64,000 bases of DNA, taken from the NCBI GenBank assembly GCA_015680905.1, contig CM027381.1, positions 87,197,501 to 87,261,500 of the forward strand, read 5' to 3'. A model generated the notes under the pieces. That model ran no database searches. It saw only the letters and a program-made list of their open reading frames with translations, and was not told where the DNA came from. The translations under genes were made by a program, and so were the position numbers. Shown here in pieces: positions 60,985-64,000 of the stretch; position 1 is the stretch's first letter; each line of letters begins with the position of its first letter. The stretch is from Coptis chinensis. Lineage: Eukaryota > Streptophyta > Magnoliopsida > Ranunculales > Ranunculaceae.

Positions 60985-61360
60985 GGACCAAAATATCGCC
61001 GATATATCCGATATATAATCGATATATATCGGTATTTTGGTACACCAACATCAATATTTTCGACATATATCCACCGAATATAGAACTCTTTTTTTTTCCG
61101 ATGTATATCGGAATTTCTGATATAAAACTTTATATCGCCGATATATTCGATATTTACGATATATATCGATTGATTTTTTGACCATTTTTTAATATAAATC
61201 CGATATTTTCAATATATTTCCGATATATCCGATATTATATGTCTGATATATCCGATATTTCCAATATTTTAAATAGTTCGAAATAGTCACCAAAATAATA
61301 GATATATCCAATATATATCGGTTTTTGGATACACCGATATATTTATCCATATCGATATCT
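60985..61360. repeat. Field of CGATATATCG-like palindromes
   Basis: Across about 375 bases, variants of CCGATATATC and GATATATCGG occur on both strands roughly every 15-25 bases (near 60998, 61018, 61095, 61138, 61160, 61222, 61250, 61305, 61340). The outer parts carry inverted words (CCAAAATATCG and ATATCTTGGGC). No coding potential; the frames at 60924-61181 and 61189-61404 are produced by the repeat. Confidence 0.75.
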
Positions 61361-61369
61361 TGGGCCTTG

Positions 61370-61966
61370 CATGGGCATAACAAACGTATAGTTGCTATTC
61401 GCACAATCGTTTTGTTTTTTGGATAGTGCTATTCGCTCAATCTAATAAACCATTAAAGGAGAATTCTGAGGGCACGGACGGTCGGGCCTTTCTAAAGTGA
61501 TTCTCATATCTTCCAAACAAGCCGATTTGTCAAATATATCACTAATTATAAGAATATTTTGACGAGATCCCATCATCCAATAGGAACCTACTCTACTCCG
61601 GAGCCCTGTCAACTTCACTACTTCAGTGATTTTCTCTGTTGAATAGACAAGGCATTTGATGGGACAAGCTTTGTAGGAGTGCCCTTTTTTCTATAGTTAT
61701 CGAATTTAGTCGAGTTTAAAGATTTCTTAGTCCTAACTCCTAAGTGGTGGAACGAAACATAAACCCGAGAATCTAAGGTACGTGGCAATAAGCTTCCTGC
61801 CAAATACTTCCAGTTTTCCAACTCCCAACACTAGTCGAAAGTCGAAAGTCGAAAGTCGAAACATTTTGCTTGTTGCAAGGAGAAAAAAACGTAGAAAAAA
61901 CACGTTATTTAACCGTTAAAAGAGTGGGCTGAAAACAATAGTAGGCGAAATTATATTGGGGATCTG
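61370..61966. other. Spacer with a 7-bp microsatellite
   Basis: No gene was recognised. Four copies of GTCGAAA occur near 61834-61861. Confidence 0.4.
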
Positions 61967-62072
61967 GACTGTGGACCATAAACAGCCGCATATTAGGCTA
62001 TAGGATTGAGCCGGCTTTAGACTGTGGGACTATAAGCAGCCGCATATTAGGCTATAGGATTGAGCCGGCCCT
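61967..62072. repeat. 53-bp tandem duplication
   Basis: Two adjacent copies (61967-62019 and 62020-62072) share AGCCGCATATTAGGCTATAG and GATTGAGCCGGC with three or four differences. Confidence 0.85.
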
Positions 62073-62201
62073 GTCTACTGTCTATACACTCGCTAGCTAA
62101 CAATGAGAACTTGGTCCAAAATTTGCCTATCCGCAACTGAAGCACCTTGAAATTCAGAGATGATACACGGAAGAGCTTCCTTGAGCATAGAGGAAAGAAT
62201 C

Positions 62202-62783
62202 TTTTTTTTTTGATAAAATTCTTCATTTCATTAATCTAAACCTGATGGTGTTGGATACCCATCAAACATACATAATTCACTTAAACCTTGTTCTTTTGAC
62301 AAAATGGCTAACCCATTTGCCTTACTATTACCCAAAGTGACCATGTTGATGTTCTCCACCAAGGATCTCCACTGCCAGTTATAGTTCAATTGTGTAGTCC
62401 CCAAGATATCACTTATTAGTTTTGAATTTCTTTCCAAAATTACATTGGTGAAGCATTTTTGTCTACCAAAAGTAGCTGCAAGTTCAGCTGCCATCAACTT
62501 TGCCTGGTCCTTTGAAGTAACATGTTGAGCATGGGTAGCTGCTCCCAAAACTGCTACACTATCATTCCTAGCAACCACAACACAAATAACATTTATAAAT
62601 GCCTCCAATAATGCTTATAGGCCTATATGCAACTATGAATCCTTCTTTTTTAGGAAGCATAGTGATATATGTGGCATTGTTTTTCCTATCTAAAAATCTA
62701 GAGTCCTGGAACTTATAAATCACCGCCATAATATCGAGACGAAGACTTCTCAAAATTAACAGAAAATAGGACCAGTCGATCAT
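62202..62783 (-). pseudogene. L1-type LINE remnant: RT start fused to RNase H
   Basis: On the minus strand, 62783-62600 reads FLDRKNNATYITMLPKKEGF and YRPISIIGGIYK, the start of the reverse transcriptase domain of plant L1-type ORF2 (N.T.I.LIPK...YRPISL). It passes directly at about 62605 into an RNase H domain (VVARNDSVAVLGAATHAQ, MAAELAATFG, VILERNSKLISDIL, KANGLAI) ending near 62231. A short 3' UTR and poly-A (T run on the plus strand at about 62202-62211) follow. The middle of the reverse transcriptase, including the YADD box, is missing, so the copy has a large internal deletion and is dead. The following LTR element may have inserted into it. Confidence 0.75.
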
Positions 62784-62804
62784 GCTAGATACACATATAC
62801 CTCT

Positions 62805-63461
62805 TGTTGGAGTTATCTCTTACATGAGAATGAAAAAGAAAAGAGAAATCAGTTCTGTTCGCATGAAGAGGTCTAAGCGCGCGCGCTCAGACTGGTCTAG
62901 CCCAAGGCGCGCCCGTGCCCTTGTTACTGAAAAATGGAATAGACACTTTAGGGGGCGCACGCTCGAAATTGGCCTTGCCGAGAGCGCTAGCCCATGTCTA
63001 TTTTCGCAAGTTTCTATCTACGATAATTCTTAATCAGTTTTTTGGATATAAACCAAAAACAAGGTTTTGGAAAACCTAACACAAAAGTTCTGAAATTGAA
63101 ACCCAATTTTGAGAGCAATCAAGATTGAGAGAAAACCTTCTGAGAGAAAAAACCGTAAAAGAGAGGAGTGATCTAGTATGGTGGAGAAACTTGAGAGGAG
63201 TGATTGTAATCTTTCTTCCCACGTTATAAAAGGATTAGCTCTTGTGGAAGTAGGCATCATTAGCCGAACCACGGTATATCTTTGTGTTGTGGTATGCTTT
63301 ATATTTTATTTGCACTATTATTTGTTGTTAATAGTTGTTTAGAGAGTTGGGCATGCTAGGTTGGTTGTAGTGAATATTTAGAATTTGTCTGAAGTAGTAT
63401 TGTATTCATATTACAACTTATCTGTGTAGTGGAGATCGATTAAAATTGTTATTTCCCAACA
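62805..63461 (+). repeat. 5' LTR of the second Copia-type element
   Basis: 657 bp with TG...CA ends. The TATA box TATAAAAGG is at 63225-63233. A GC-rich two-block module lies at 62876-62998. Confidence 0.78.
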
Positions 63462-63570
63462 AGTGGTATCGGAGCCAGGTTGGATTAACCTAGGTTGTTA
63501 TCCGAATTTTGCTCGGAAGGTATTTGACAAAATTTTTGAGAGAAGATTTGAGTTTAAATAACTTGTAAAT

Positions 63571-64000
63571 ATGGACAATTCAGTGAACACTCACAAGACT
63601 AGTCTGAATAGAGCGAACTACACTATTTGAAAGGCCAAGATGGAAAACTTGCTCTATTGCAAGGACTTGGCACAACCCATTGAAAATGGAGGAGAAAAAC
63701 CAGAAACGATTGTTGTGGCTGAGTGGAGCAAGCTTGACAGAAAAGCTATTGGGTACATTCGACAGTGTCTTCCACCATGTATCCCAAGAGACTACAGCTT
63801 TTGGCTTGTGGAATAAACTTGAAGACCTCTATGAGAGAAAGTTGGTCGGAAACAAAGTACTGCTCATTAAGAAGTTTGCCAACATGAAGCACAAAGAAGG
63901 TTCTTCAATGTCTAAGCATCTTAAAGAAGTACATAATATCATCAATCAGTTGCATTTGATGAAGATTGATATGGGTGACGAAGTTGAGGCTTTGTTACTA
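63571..64000 (+). pseudogene. gag region of the second Copia-type element (partial fossil)
   Basis: The start MDNSVNTHKTSLNRANYT and the following KAKMENLLYCKDL, EWSKLDRKAIGYIRQCL and KEGSSMSKHLKEVHNIINQL segments match the UBN2-type gag of plant Copia elements. It runs off the window before the zinc knuckle. Confidence 0.75.

Larger units (their letters stand above)
62805..64000 (+). mobile_element. Second Ty1/Copia-type element, 5' part, cut by window end
   Basis: The 5' LTR (62805-63461) begins TGTTGGAG and ends CCCAACA. A primer site (TGGTATCGGAGCC) starts at 63464 and a gag region follows. The element continues beyond the window, so its total length, 3' LTR and age cannot be given. It appears to have at least a couple of breaks in the visible gag. 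The family call rests on the primer site and gag type. Confidence 0.8.

Overview
This is plant nuclear DNA, AT-rich and dominated by repeats. The evidence is the mix of elements: Ty1/Copia-type LTR retrotransposons with a Met-tRNA-like primer site, L1-type LINE ends, PIF/Harbinger MITEs with TTA target duplications, Mutator-like foldbacks with 9-bp duplications, a CACTA element, a Helitron ending in CTAG, and GT-AG introns. A eudicot is most likely, but the species cannot be named. No rRNA, tRNA, CRISPR array or prokaryotic feature was found.

Layout. Positions 1-2820 hold featureless intergenic DNA, a LINE RNase H tail and a foldback hairpin. A broken Ty1/Copia element with 580-bp LTRs and a CTCAT target duplication fills 2826-6761. 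A Mutator-like foldback (6961-7737), an array of ten near-palindromes (8015-8413) and a MITE nested in a MITE (8782-9569) follow. A small secreted cysteine-rich peptide gene lies on the minus strand at 10307-10516.

The main structure is a direct tandem duplication. Copy 1 is 10626-35557 and copy 2 is 35558-55463. The unit holds, in order, a LINE tail, a Harbinger-type MITE, and a four-level nest (Mutator-like foldback > solo LTR > Harbinger MITE > second solo LTR). It then holds two exons of an unrecognised gene, a second cysteine-rich secreted peptide gene, an hAT-like element containing another Harbinger MITE, a CACTA element with transposase-region remnants, and the LTR of a non-coding retrotransposon. 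Copy 1 also has three insertions that copy 2 lacks: a 4.7-kb Helitron built mostly of 55-bp repeats, and two small members of one Mutator-like MITE family. The right duplication breakpoint lies inside the non-coding LTR element, which is complete only at 55103-57603. The copies are almost identical over most of their length but differ heavily across the solo-LTR block, mainly around cytosine contexts. This may be consensus error, so a false (haplotypic) duplication must be considered.

From 57740 to 60696 there is a PIF/Harbinger element carrying only a decayed Myb/SANT-like gene. After it come a field of CGATATATCG-like palindromes, a short tandem repeat, an L1-type LINE remnant, and the 5' LTR and gag start of a second Ty1/Copia-type element that runs off the window. 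The only plausible intact host genes are the small cysteine-rich peptides (one outside the duplication, one per copy). The rest is transposon biology.
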